Made by a program: the position numbers and the translations under genes
The notes under the pieces: generated by a model
What the model was told of the DNA's origin: nothing
Database searches by the model: none
Seen by the model: only the letters and a program-made list of their open reading frames with translations
NCBI GenBank assembly: GCA_013822915.1
Contig: PNLG01000014.1
Coordinates: 1 to 5,220, forward strand
From: Sphingomonas sp.
GTDB taxonomy: Bacteria; Pseudomonadota; Alphaproteobacteria; Sphingomonadales; Sphingomonadaceae
Length of the DNA: 5,220 bases
Direction of reading: 5' to 3'
Part shown: one piece after another, positions 1 to 5,220 of the stretch
Numbering within the stretch: the first letter of the stretch is position 1
Layout: every line of letters begins with the position of its first letter

Positions 1-19
1 ATCGCTCAAAAAGCGCGGG

Positions 20-43
20 AAAAATGCGCGGCTGAACCGCTCA
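20..43 (-). terminator. Candidate Rho-independent terminator after the SH3 gene
   Basis: Read on the minus strand, the stop codon runs straight into a hairpin. Arms TGAGCGG (43-37) and CCGCGCA (31-25) flank a 5-base loop TTCAG, with one A/G mismatch in the stem, and five T residues (24-20) follow immediately. The paired core is only 4 GC pairs plus 2 outer pairs, so it would be a weak terminator. It is in the right place, at the end of the minus-strand gene. The remaining bases 1-19 show nothing I can identify. Confidence 0.4.
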
Positions 44-526
44 CCCAATCTCTTCATCGCGATCGACGCCCCAGATCCGGTTGGCCTCGACATAGCCGCC
101 GCGCCCCATCACATCGAGCCAGCACCAGCCGCGCGCGCATTTGCTGACCCGGCCAACCACGCCGGGCGCGGCCCGCCATAATAATCTGGCGCCAAAACGC
201 GGCGATTCGAGCAACTCGGCCACGCTCCCCATCACATAGCCGGTGCGGGTTTCGCTCAGCAAATTGGCCTGAATCCACCCCTGCGCGCCATCGGGGTCTT
301 CGATCTTGCGCCATTCCTTATACACCATCAGCACACGCACCGGCAGTCCGCTGCGCTGATAGAGCCAGATCGCCGGAAATTCGCGTCCCGGCCCGGTCCG
401 CATTCGCGCCTTTGATGCCTTGATCGACTGATAAACCGGGGTCTGCACCTTTTGCGCCACCGCATCGGCGGGCAGCGACAGGCACAATGCGGCCACCGCC
501 ATTACCATCCACATCCCGCCGCGCAT
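41..526 (-). CDS. Exported SH3-domain protein with two bacterial SH3-like modules
   Basis: The protein is 161 residues. A Sec-type signal peptide is visible: residues 1-24 start MRGG, have a hydrophobic stretch through MAVAALCLSLPA, and end in AVA before Gln25, so the mature protein should be periplasmic or outer-membrane associated. Module 1 (about 35-97) has the RTGPGREFP turn and a GWIQANLL strand typical of bacterial SH3 (SH3_4-like) domains. Module 2 (about 108-154) has LLWRAAPGVVGRV and GYVEANRIWGV. Cys130 and Cys135 sit in module 2 and could form a disulfide in the periplasm. Such domains usually bind peptidoglycan or protein partners; no catalytic motif is present and the partner is unknown. 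The start at 526 is chosen because AAAGGG lies 7 bases upstream and the signal peptide begins there. The reading frame stays open to 745, but that extension overlaps the divergent dehydrogenase and has no signal-like sequence. The gene is divergent from the dehydrogenase. Confidence 0.88.
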   Translation of the reverse strand: MRGGMWMVMAVAALCLSLPADAVAQKVQTPVYQSIKASKARMRTGPGREFPAIWLYQRSGLPVRVLMVYKEWRKIEDPDGAQGWIQANLLSETRTGYVMGSVAELLESPRFGARLLWRAAPGVVGRVSKCARGWCWLDVMGRGGYVEANRIWGVDRDEEIG

Positions 527-629
527 CGCCCATCCCTTTGTTGATCCGGTTGCCGACTTTCCTAACGCTGCAACACCGTGCGTATCAACCACCGTTGACG
601 TCGGCAAAACCACAGGCCAAGCCATAAAC
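527..629. promoter_or_regulatory. Shared divergent upstream region of the SH3 and dehydrogenase genes
   Basis: This is the only non-coding DNA between two divergent start codons, so promoters for both genes should lie here or just inside the genes. On the plus strand TTGACG (595-600) matches a -35 box, but the only AT-rich -10-like stretch, CATAAA (623-628), is 22 bases further on, too far for a normal promoter. On the minus strand TTGATA (588-583) is a -35-like hexamer without a convincing -10 at 16-18 bases. An inverted repeat TCAAC-4-GTTGA (585-598) lies between the genes. The assignment as a regulatory region follows from gene arrangement; the exact boxes are not settled. Confidence 0.5.
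534..539 (-). promoter_or_regulatory. Ribosome binding site deciding the SH3 gene start
   Basis: AAAGGG on the minus strand sits 7 bases before the ATG at 526-524. It favours this start over the upstream in-frame ATGs at 631 and 625 (MFMAWP) and at 745. It also argues against the overlapping ATG at 533, which opens a different frame that lacks a signal peptide or SH3 motifs. Confidence 0.6.
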
Positions 630-1640
630 ATGCCCGATATGAGACGCCCCCTGCCCCGCGTGCCCAATCCCAAGGTGGTGGTGACGCGCGAACTGTCCGA
701 CGACGTGATGGCGCGGATGGAACAATTGTTCGACGCATCGCTCAACCGCGACGATACCCCCTATAGCCGCGACCGGCTGGTGGCGGCGGTGCAGGATGCC
801 GATGTGCTCGTCCCGACCGTCACCGACGATATCGACGCGGCGCTGATCGAGGCTGCTGGCGAACGGCTAAAGCTCATCGCCAATTTTGGCGCCGGCGTGA
901 ACCATATCGACCTGAAGGCCTGCCGACGCCGCGGGATCATCGTCACCAACACCCCCGGCGTCCTGACCGAAGATACCGCCGACATGACAATGGCGCTGAT
1001 CGTGTCGGTGCCGCGTCGGCTGGCGGAGGGTGAAAAGCTGGTGCGGTCGGGCCAGTGGAAGGGGTGGAGCCCCGGCGGGATGCTCGGCCACCGCATCGGC
1101 GGCAAGGCGCTGGGCATTATCGGCATGGGCCGCATCGGTCAGGCGGTCGCCCGGCGCGCGCGCGCCTTTGGCCTGACGATCCATTATCACAATCGCCACC
1201 GCCTGCCCAAGGTTGTGGAGGCGGAACTGGGCGCGCAGTGGCACCCCAATCTCGACGAAATGCTCGGCAATATCGACATTTTGACGCTCCACACCCCGCG
1301 CAATGCGGAGAGCGAGAATTTGCTGAGTGCCGAGCGCATCGCGCTGCTGCGCGCGCATGTCTATGTCATCAACACCTCGCGCGGCGGGATTGTGGACGAA
1401 GCGGCGCTGACCGATGCGCTCGAAAGCGGGCGGCTGGCGGGGGCAGGCCTCGACGTTTGGCGGCACGAACCGCAGATCGACCCGCGCCTGCTTGCCCTCC
1501 CCAATGTCGTGATGACCCCGCATATGGGATCGGCAACATTTGAGGGGCGGATGGCGTCAGGCGAAAAAGTCATCACCAACATCCGCGTCTGGGCCGATGG
1601 CCACCGCCCGCCCGATCAGGTGCTGGAGGGGTGGGTTTAG
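630..1640 (+). CDS. D-isomer-specific 2-hydroxyacid dehydrogenase (glyoxylate/hydroxypyruvate reductase-like)
   Basis: This 336-residue cytoplasmic enzyme has the full length of its family, which interconverts 2-keto acids and D-2-hydroxy acids with NAD(P)H. The substrate-binding region is split around the cofactor domain: NFGAGVNHID (85-94) and NTPGVLTEDTADM (107-119) are classic substrate-side motifs. The Rossmann loop is GMGRIG (165-170). The catalytic triad is Arg251 (NTSRGGIVDE), Glu280 (HEP) and His298 (TPHMGSAT). After the second beta strand the sequence reads HNRHR, with Asn188-Arg189 where NAD-specific members carry an Asp, which suggests NADP(H) preference. Best guesses are glyoxylate, hydroxypyruvate or a related small 2-keto acid, as in D-glycerate dehydrogenases; the substrate cannot be read from sequence. 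The start at 630 is the first ATG; 639 is possible. Neither has a clear Shine-Dalgarno, so leaderless or weak initiation is possible. It converges on the flavoenzyme gene. Confidence 0.93.
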   Translation: MPDMRRPLPRVPNPKVVVTRELSDDVMARMEQLFDASLNRDDTPYSRDRLVAAVQDADVLVPTVTDDIDAALIEAAGERLKLIANFGAGVNHIDLKACRRRGIIVTNTPGVLTEDTADMTMALIVSVPRRLAEGEKLVRSGQWKGWSPGGMLGHRIGGKALGIIGMGRIGQAVARRARAFGLTIHYHNRHRLPKVVEAELGAQWHPNLDEMLGNIDILTLHTPRNAESENLLSAERIALLRAHVYVINTSRGGIVDEAALTDALESGRLAGAGLDVWRHEPQIDPRLLALPNVVMTPHMGSATFEGRMASGEKVITNIRVWADGHRPPDQVLEGWV

Positions 1641-1664
1641 CGCGACCGACCGCCCCAACCCCTC
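1626..1664. terminator. Hairpin across the convergent gene junction, possible bidirectional terminator
   Basis: GAGGGGT (1626-1632) pairs perfectly with ACCCCTC (1658-1664). Skipping one bulged A at 1657, GGG (1633-1635) pairs with CCC (1654-1656), giving about 10 pairs around an 18-base loop. The hairpin spans the dehydrogenase stop (1638-1640), the 22-bp gap and the last bases of the flavoenzyme gene (stop 1665-1663). No T tract follows on either strand, so it is not a standard intrinsic terminator; it could slow polymerase or protect 3' ends. The 22 bp between the stops hold nothing else. Confidence 0.35.
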
Positions 1665-3066
1665 AATCCCCGGTCAAAATCCGATCCACAAGCTGCTTCA
1701 CCGTCGGCACGAAGCCGTTGGAATAAAACGGGTCTTGCTTGAATTTATACGCACCATGGCCCGCAAACATCAGATTGCGGTCGGTGTCGCCGCCATGCGC
1801 GATCTCCTGCAACGTCTTCTGGATGCAAAAGCTGCGCGGATCGGCGAGCCGACCGGTCGAATTGCTCTCGCTATCCATCCATGACGAAAACGCACATTGT
1901 GAAAGGCAGCCCATACAGTCCGACTGATCCTTGCGAATCTCGGCCTTTTCCTCGGGCGTCACGAAAACCAGCGTGTGATCGGGCGTTTTCAGCGCATCGG
2001 TAAAACCACCCCCGAACCAGGCGCGCGCGCGCATCAAATCGCCCTTCGTCACCCAGAAATTCTTGCCCTTCACCCCGACATCAAGCTGAAACTGATGGTC
2101 GCCCGCGGCTTCGGTGGAATAGGGGATTTGCCGTTCCGACCGTGCTTCCAGCGCGCGCAAAAATGGATTGCGGACCGCGCTTGAATAAAAGCCGGTCGGC
2201 GAAAAACGGTGGAGCAGCACTTCGCCCGGCTCGATCTGGGTCAGCTTGTCCTTCCACCCCTGCGGAATCGGGCTTTCCTGCGTCAGCAGCGGGCGGGTAC
2301 CGAATTGGAACGCGATCTGCCCAAGTTCGGGATTGTCGATCCATTCGTTCCAGTCGCGCAGATACCACACGCCGCCCGCCATCACGATCGGCACGCTATC
2401 GGGGATGCCGCCCTCACGCATCGTCTCGCGCAGTGCCTTGACGCGGGGGTATGGATCTTGTGGCGCGAGCGGATTTTCGGCGTTGGACAGGCCGTTGTGC
2501 CCGCCCGCCAGCCAGGGGTCTTCATAAACCACGGCCGCCAGCCATTCCTGCGCCTTGGAATAAGCGCGCTTCCACAATGCGCGAAACGCACGCGCCGAGC
2601 TGATAATCGGTAGGTAATTTACCTCATAAGATGCTGCGATCTCTGATAATTTATAAGGCATCCCGGCGCCGCAAGTAACCCCCGCCACCATGCCGCGCGT
2701 CCGTTCCAGCACCCCGTGGAGCACGCGCTGCGCCCCGCCCATTTCCCAGAGCACATTGATGTTGATCGCACCCTTGCCGCCCGCAATCTCAAACGCGCGG
2801 CGCACTTGCTGTACGGCGCCCTCAATCGCGTAGTTCACCAGCTCTTCATGCCGGTCGCGCCGGGTCAGCGCGCGGTAGAGTTGGGGGATGATCCTTCCAT
2901 CGGCGTCATAGCTGTCGGCGTTGACCGCCGACACCGTGCCGATGCCACCCGCTGCGGCCCAGGCGCCAGCACTGGCATGGTTTGTTGCCGCCACACCCTT
3001 GCCGCCCTCGACCAGCGGCCAAACTTCCTGGCCGCTATAAACAATCGGCCTAACACCCTTGAACAC
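1663..3066 (-). CDS. Nitronate monooxygenase-like FMN enzyme with four-cysteine C-terminal extension
   Basis: This 467-residue protein has the TIM-barrel fold of the nitronate monooxygenase / 2-nitropropane dioxygenase family, which uses FMN and also includes FabK- and PfaD-type enoyl reductases. Visible motifs are AGGIGTVSAVNAD (39-51, phosphate/flavin loop), CGAGMP (132-137), AGGHNG (187-192, with His190 at the position of the catalytic histidine of nitronate monooxygenases), MAGGVW (229-234) and FGTRPLLTQES (255-265). Beyond the barrel are about 150-200 extra residues compared with typical 320-380-residue enzymes. They contain C-x2-C-x3-C (Cys384, 387, 391) plus Cys414, which looks able to bind an Fe-S cluster or metal. 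Start: GTG at 3066, with GGAGAG 6 bases upstream, gives the family-like N-terminus MFKGVRPIVY. The longer ATG-initiated frame from 3336 lies inside the glycosyltransferase gene and is spurious. Residues about 130-155 use unusually AT-rich codons. True substrate unknown; nitronate oxidation is inferred from family name only. It is the last gene of the minus-strand run. Confidence 0.9.
   Translation of the reverse strand: MFKGVRPIVYSGQEVWPLVEGGKGVAATNHASAGAWAAAGGIGTVSAVNADSYDADGRIIPQLYRALTRRDRHEELVNYAIEGAVQQVRRAFEIAGGKGAININVLWEMGGAQRVLHGVLERTRGMVAGVTCGAGMPYKLSEIAASYEVNYLPIISSARAFRALWKRAYSKAQEWLAAVVYEDPWLAGGHNGLSNAENPLAPQDPYPRVKALRETMREGGIPDSVPIVMAGGVWYLRDWNEWIDNPELGQIAFQFGTRPLLTQESPIPQGWKDKLTQIEPGEVLLHRFSPTGFYSSAVRNPFLRALEARSERQIPYSTEAAGDHQFQLDVGVKGKNFWVTKGDLMRARAWFGGGFTDALKTPDHTLVFVTPEEKAEIRKDQSDCMGCLSQCAFSSWMDSESNSTGRLADPRSFCIQKTLQEIAHGGDTDRNLMFAGHGAYKFKQDPFYSNGFVPTVKQLVDRILTGD
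2601..2660. other. AT-rich rare-codon patch inside the flavoenzyme gene
   Basis: By count 21 of 60 bases are G or C (35%), inside a gene that is otherwise clearly GC-rich. In the minus-strand frame it encodes roughly residues 136-155 using TTA (Leu140), TCA, GCA twice, TCT, GTA, AAT and CTA (Leu152), codons scarce in the neighbouring genes. A perfect 13-bp palindrome AGGTAA-T-TTACCT lies at 2612-2624, and the 8-mer CTGATAAT occurs at 2600-2607 and again at 2643-2650. The protein sequence reads through without interruption, so this is not a lesion in the gene. Confidence 0.7.
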
Positions 3067-3072
3067 CCAAAT

Positions 3073-3078
3073 CTCTCC
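3073..3078 (-). promoter_or_regulatory. Ribosome binding site deciding the GTG start of the flavoenzyme
   Basis: GGAGAG on the minus strand ends 6 bases before GTG (3066-3064). No ATG is available near this position: the next in-frame ATG upstream (residue 56 of the open frame) is over 100 bases away, inside the glycosyltransferase gene. The good Shine-Dalgarno match and spacing make GTG the best start. Confidence 0.75.
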
Positions 3079-3093
3079 AGCAACCAAGCCACA

Positions 3094-3124
3094 TTTATAG
3101 CGTGATATTGCCAATATTCGACAA
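3094..3124 (-). promoter_or_regulatory. Candidate promoter for the flavoenzyme with an embedded palindrome
   Basis: The 67-bp gap between the glycosyltransferase stop (3136-3134) and the GTG at 3066 is about 43% GC by count, with the central 40 bases (3091-3130) about 32%. On the minus strand, TTGTCG (3124-3119) resembles a -35 box and TATAAA (3099-3094) a -10 box, 19 bases apart, slightly longer than ideal. Transcription would start near 3087, leaving a leader of about 20 bases that contains the ribosome binding site. The perfect palindrome ATATTG-C-CAATAT (3105-3117) fills the spacer, where a bound repressor would block polymerase. Confidence 0.45.
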
Positions 3125-3133
3125 GATTCTGCC

Positions 3134-4270
3134 TCAACCCAGGATATCGGGCACGCCCACTGCCTCACCATAGAGCCGCTGATACGCCGCCAGCATCGTT
3201 GCTTCATCATATTCGGCGGCGGCTTTGCGCCGATTCGTCGCGCCAAGGCTCTGACGAAACGGCGGATTATCAACCATGAGCTGCAGGATATCGCGCAACC
3301 AGATTTCGCCATGTCCGCGCGCGATATAGGCCGCATTTTCGGGCGAAATCATTGTGGGCACATCGCCCACAGCAGGCGCTGCAATGGGGAGCCCGGCGGC
3401 CATCCCCTCCACCACCGCGATCGGAAACTGCTCGCTGCGCGATGACAGGGCGAGGATATCGAACAACCCGACACAGCGCGCCGGATCGGGAAGGAAGCCG
3501 GGCAGATGCACCCGGTCGGCCATGCCCATCGCCGCCGCCGTTGCCTCAATCCGGCCACGTTCCGGTCCCTCCCCCACAATCACCAGCCGAACCTTGCCCG
3601 ACAGGCCACCCGCCGCGCGCACCAACATCGGCAAGTCCTTAACCTCGCGCAGGCCCGCGAGCGTGCCGATCACCACTTCACCCGCTTTGCGGCGAAAACC
3701 GGGGATCGCGCGCTCGTCGGGGCGGATCGCATAGCGGGCGACGTCAATCCCATTAACGATGCGGTGGACGCGGCCCGCCGGTTGCCCCCAGCGTTTGCGG
3801 GCAATCGCCTCCAGCGTTGCCGACGGCACGACCAGCGCGTGCGCGGCGGCCAGCGCGATGCGGCGATACATGTTGCGCTGCGGCTTCAGCCCATTGGCTT
3901 CGTCGCTGTTGAAACCGTCTTCGTGATGGACGATCGGCGGCATGCCCTTCCCAAACACGCGGCGCGCCATCACCCCGTCGATCGCACCCCAATTATAGCT
4001 GAGCACCAGGTCAAAGCGACGCATATAGCGCGCTAACGCTTCATAGCGCGCGACCGATGGCTTGCCGGTCAGCGGCGGCGGGTCTTGGGCGATTTCATAG
4101 GCGATGCCCGGCGCAATCGCCGCCCGCGCGCCCAGCGCCTCTGGCACCCCCGACACGATGGTGTGGCGTGCCCGGTCACCGAACAAGTTCATCAGCCGCA
4201 CCGCGCGCGCTTCCTTGCCGCCCAGGTCAAAGCTGGAATGCAGATGCAGGATATGGAGCGCGGCCGCCAT
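3134..4270 (-). CDS. Glycosyltransferase family 4-type (GT-B fold) sugar transferase
   Basis: The protein is 378 residues, normal for GT4 retaining glycosyltransferases, which move a sugar from a nucleotide donor to a lipid, polysaccharide or protein acceptor at the cytoplasmic face of the membrane. The N-terminal acceptor domain begins with LHLHSSFDLGGKEARAVRLMN (7-27); the GGKE (17-20) is the usual glycine-rich acceptor loop. HHEDGF (115-120) and VVPS (147-150) follow, and RIVNGID (170-176) marks the hinge to the donor domain. That domain has LREVKDL (207-213), IVGEGPER (231-238), LPGFLPD (256-262) and the E-x7-E signature Glu280...Glu288 in SEQFPIAVVEGMAAGLP. The arginine usual two residues before LREVK is Gly206, while Lys211 is kept. 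No signal peptide or membrane segment is seen. Start at 4270 is the first good ATG, with no clear Shine-Dalgarno; an 8-codon mini-frame ends on it as TAATG. It follows the hydrolase by 42 bp, probably in one transcript. Donor and acceptor are unknown. Confidence 0.9.
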   Translation of the reverse strand: MAAALHILHLHSSFDLGGKEARAVRLMNLFGDRARHTIVSGVPEALGARAAIAPGIAYEIAQDPPPLTGKPSVARYEALARYMRRFDLVLSYNWGAIDGVMARRVFGKGMPPIVHHEDGFNSDEANGLKPQRNMYRRIALAAAHALVVPSATLEAIARKRWGQPAGRVHRIVNGIDVARYAIRPDERAIPGFRRKAGEVVIGTLAGLREVKDLPMLVRAAGGLSGKVRLVIVGEGPERGRIEATAAAMGMADRVHLPGFLPDPARCVGLFDILALSSRSEQFPIAVVEGMAAGLPIAAPAVGDVPTMISPENAAYIARGHGEIWLRDILQLMVDNPPFRQSLGATNRRKAAAEYDEATMLAAYQRLYGEAVGVPDILG

Positions 4271-4296
4271 TACCGGGAGTCGATAGCGCGGATCAT
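4270..4296 (-). other. Eight-codon mini reading frame ending on the glycosyltransferase start
   Basis: In the 42-bp gap after the hydrolase stop, ATG (4296-4294) opens a frame MIRAIDSR whose TAA stop (4272-4270) overlaps the glycosyltransferase ATG by one base (TAATG). Such junctions can couple translation. AAGGGG lies 12 bases before this ATG, further than ideal. The frame is short enough to arise by chance and there is no evidence that it is translated. Confidence 0.2.
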
Positions 4297-4312
4297 GCCG
4301 CTTGCCAGCCCC

Positions 4313-5218
4313 TTACAACGCAACCCGCGCGAGCAGGCGGTCGATGGCGGCGACCGCCACCGGCTCCTCCAGCGTTGGCGCATGGCCGCAACGCGGCACC
4401 GTCACCAGCGCGGCATCGGGCAGCGCTTCCGCCATGCGCTGCGCGACATCGGCGGAAAAAATGTCCGAATATTCGCCTCGCACGATCGCGACCGGTCGCC
4501 CCCGCAACTGATCGAGCGCGCGCCACATGTCCGGGCCAGCCTCATTCCCCGGCACGCGAAACGGCTCCGCGATCTTCATGTCGTAATCGAGCACGATCCG
4601 CCCCGCGCTGTTCAGCCGGTAAAGCCGCTTGGCCATCGCCAGCCACTCGCCGACCGCATAGTCGGGATAGACATCGCGATTGGCGTCCGCCACCGCGCGG
4701 GCGGCGTGCATCCAGGTCGGCCAGGTATGGCTGCGCCCGACATAGCCCCTGATCCGTGCAAGGCCCGCCGGGTCAATTTCCGGCCCGACATCGTTCAGCA
4801 CGGCGCCCGCAAGTTGTTCGTGCGCGGCCCCCGCCAGCAACATCGTGACAATCCCGCCCAGCGACGTGCCGATCGCGACATAGCGATCACAGCCAATATC
4901 GGCGAGCAGCGCCTCGACATCCTGCACATAGACAAGCGGAACATAGCTCATCGGGTCTTTGGCATAGCCGCTGTCGCCGCGGCCGCGCAGATTGACCGTC
5001 AGCACGCGCCATTCGGCGCTCAACCGCGCCGCCACCTCCTCATAATCGCGGGCATTGCGGGTAAGACCGGGCAAGCAGATGATCGGCGGGCGCCCGGCGG
5101 CCTTGCCCGCATCGCGCGGCGCATAGTCACGGGCATGCAGGCGCACCCCGTCGCGCGACCACCAATAGCGATTTTCCCAATGGGGATTGTCGGCAAACTT
5201 ACTTTCTTGGCTGGCCAT
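4313..5218 (-). CDS. Alpha/beta hydrolase
   Basis: The protein is 301 residues and has the alpha/beta hydrolase fold. The oxyanion-side motif LPGLTRNARDY is at 49-59, and NLRGRGDSGY (76-85) is the usual loop after strand 4. The nucleophile elbow GTSLGG (117-122) gives Ser119, the acid is Asp252 in GEYSDIFS, and the catalytic histidine is His279 in RCGHAPTLEEP. All three triad residues are present, so an active esterase, lactonase or C-C/C-O bond hydrolase is expected. The lid region (about 145-225) is substrate-specific and I cannot name the substrate. There is no signal peptide, so it is probably cytoplasmic. The ATG at 5218-5216 is two bases from the window edge: the ribosome binding site is not visible and a longer N-terminus cannot be excluded, though MASQESKF leading to RYWWSRDGVRLHARDY is a plausible complete start. 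It is the first gene seen of the minus-strand run and is 42 bp from the glycosyltransferase. Confidence 0.9.
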   Translation of the reverse strand: MASQESKFADNPHWENRYWWSRDGVRLHARDYAPRDAGKAAGRPPIICLPGLTRNARDYEEVAARLSAEWRVLTVNLRGRGDSGYAKDPMSYVPLVYVQDVEALLADIGCDRYVAIGTSLGGIVTMLLAGAAHEQLAGAVLNDVGPEIDPAGLARIRGYVGRSHTWPTWMHAARAVADANRDVYPDYAVGEWLAMAKRLYRLNSAGRIVLDYDMKIAEPFRVPGNEAGPDMWRALDQLRGRPVAIVRGEYSDIFSADVAQRMAEALPDAALVTVPRCGHAPTLEEPVAVAAIDRLLARVAL

Positions 5219-5220
5219 GT

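Noticed and set aside
595..628. Promoter made of TTGACG and CATAAA for the dehydrogenase
   Set aside because: The 22-base spacer is too long for a sigma-70-type promoter and would put the transcription start inside the coding sequence, so I kept only the general regulatory region.
527..745. N-terminal extension of the SH3 gene up to an ATG at 745
   Set aside because: It overlaps the start of the divergent dehydrogenase, encodes a Ser/Thr/Arg-rich sequence without a signal peptide, and bypasses the good ribosome binding site and signal peptide beginning at 526.
1153..1166. Alternating GC run GGCGCGCGCGCGCC, and a similar run at 2021-2032
   Set aside because: Both fall in coding sequence as Arg/Ala codons and are expected in DNA of this composition; no sign of separate function.
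867..1523. Long open frame antisense to the dehydrogenase
   Set aside because: It is a shadow frame of a GC-rich gene. The sense frame holds all catalytic motifs, while the antisense product is rich in Arg, Ala and His with no domain pattern.
3067..3336. N-terminal extension of the flavoenzyme to an ATG at 3336
   Set aside because: It overlaps the end of the glycosyltransferase gene in another frame and contains cysteine- and arginine-rich sequence with no family resemblance; the GTG at 3066 explains the gene better.
3506..4752. Plus-strand open frames opposite the glycosyltransferase and hydrolase
   Set aside because: Compositional shadows rich in Pro, Arg and Ala that cross the real gene boundary without recognisable motifs.
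1..5220. tRNA, rRNA, CRISPR, insertion sequence or defence system
   Set aside because: The five genes fill nearly the whole window; the longest non-coding gap is about 100 bp, and no cloverleaf, spaced repeats, transposase motifs or terminal inverted repeats were seen.

Overview
The window is GC-rich DNA with tightly packed genes, and its protein style points to an alphaproteobacterium, most likely a sphingomonad (Sphingomonadales). This placement rests on recalled resemblance of the SH3-domain protein, the 2-hydroxyacid dehydrogenase and the long nitronate-monooxygenase-like protein to sphingomonad families, plus codon use strongly biased to G/C in the third position. No search was run. I see five protein genes and no RNA genes, mobile elements, CRISPR arrays or attachment sites.

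Layout. A small exported SH3-domain protein lies on the minus strand (41-526). It is divergent from a D-2-hydroxyacid dehydrogenase on the plus strand (630-1640), and about 100 bp of shared upstream DNA lies between them. The dehydrogenase converges on a minus-strand run of three genes, with only 22 bp between the facing stop codons and a hairpin spanning them. In transcription order the run is an alpha/beta hydrolase (5218-4313), a GT4-type glycosyltransferase (4270-3134), and a 467-residue FMN-dependent nitronate-monooxygenase-like protein (3066-1663). The hydrolase and glycosyltransferase are 42 bp apart and probably co-transcribed. The third gene follows a 67-bp AT-rich gap with its own candidate promoter, so it may be transcribed separately.

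How the genes relate. Nothing here forms a recognisable pathway. Dehydrogenase, hydrolase and flavoenzyme are all small-molecule enzymes of uncertain substrate, the glycosyltransferase probably works on a cell-surface or lipid glycan, and the SH3 protein is probably periplasmic. I see ordinary chromosomal housekeeping or accessory metabolism rather than a defence system or mobile island.

Points most worth a second look: the four-cysteine C-terminal extension of the flavoenzyme, which looks able to hold an Fe-S cluster or metal; its GTG start, which an ATG-only gene caller would miss by 270 bases; a palindrome inside the candidate promoter before it; an internal AT-rich, rare-codon patch in the same gene containing a second perfect palindrome; and loss of the usual phosphate-binding arginine in the glycosyltransferase.
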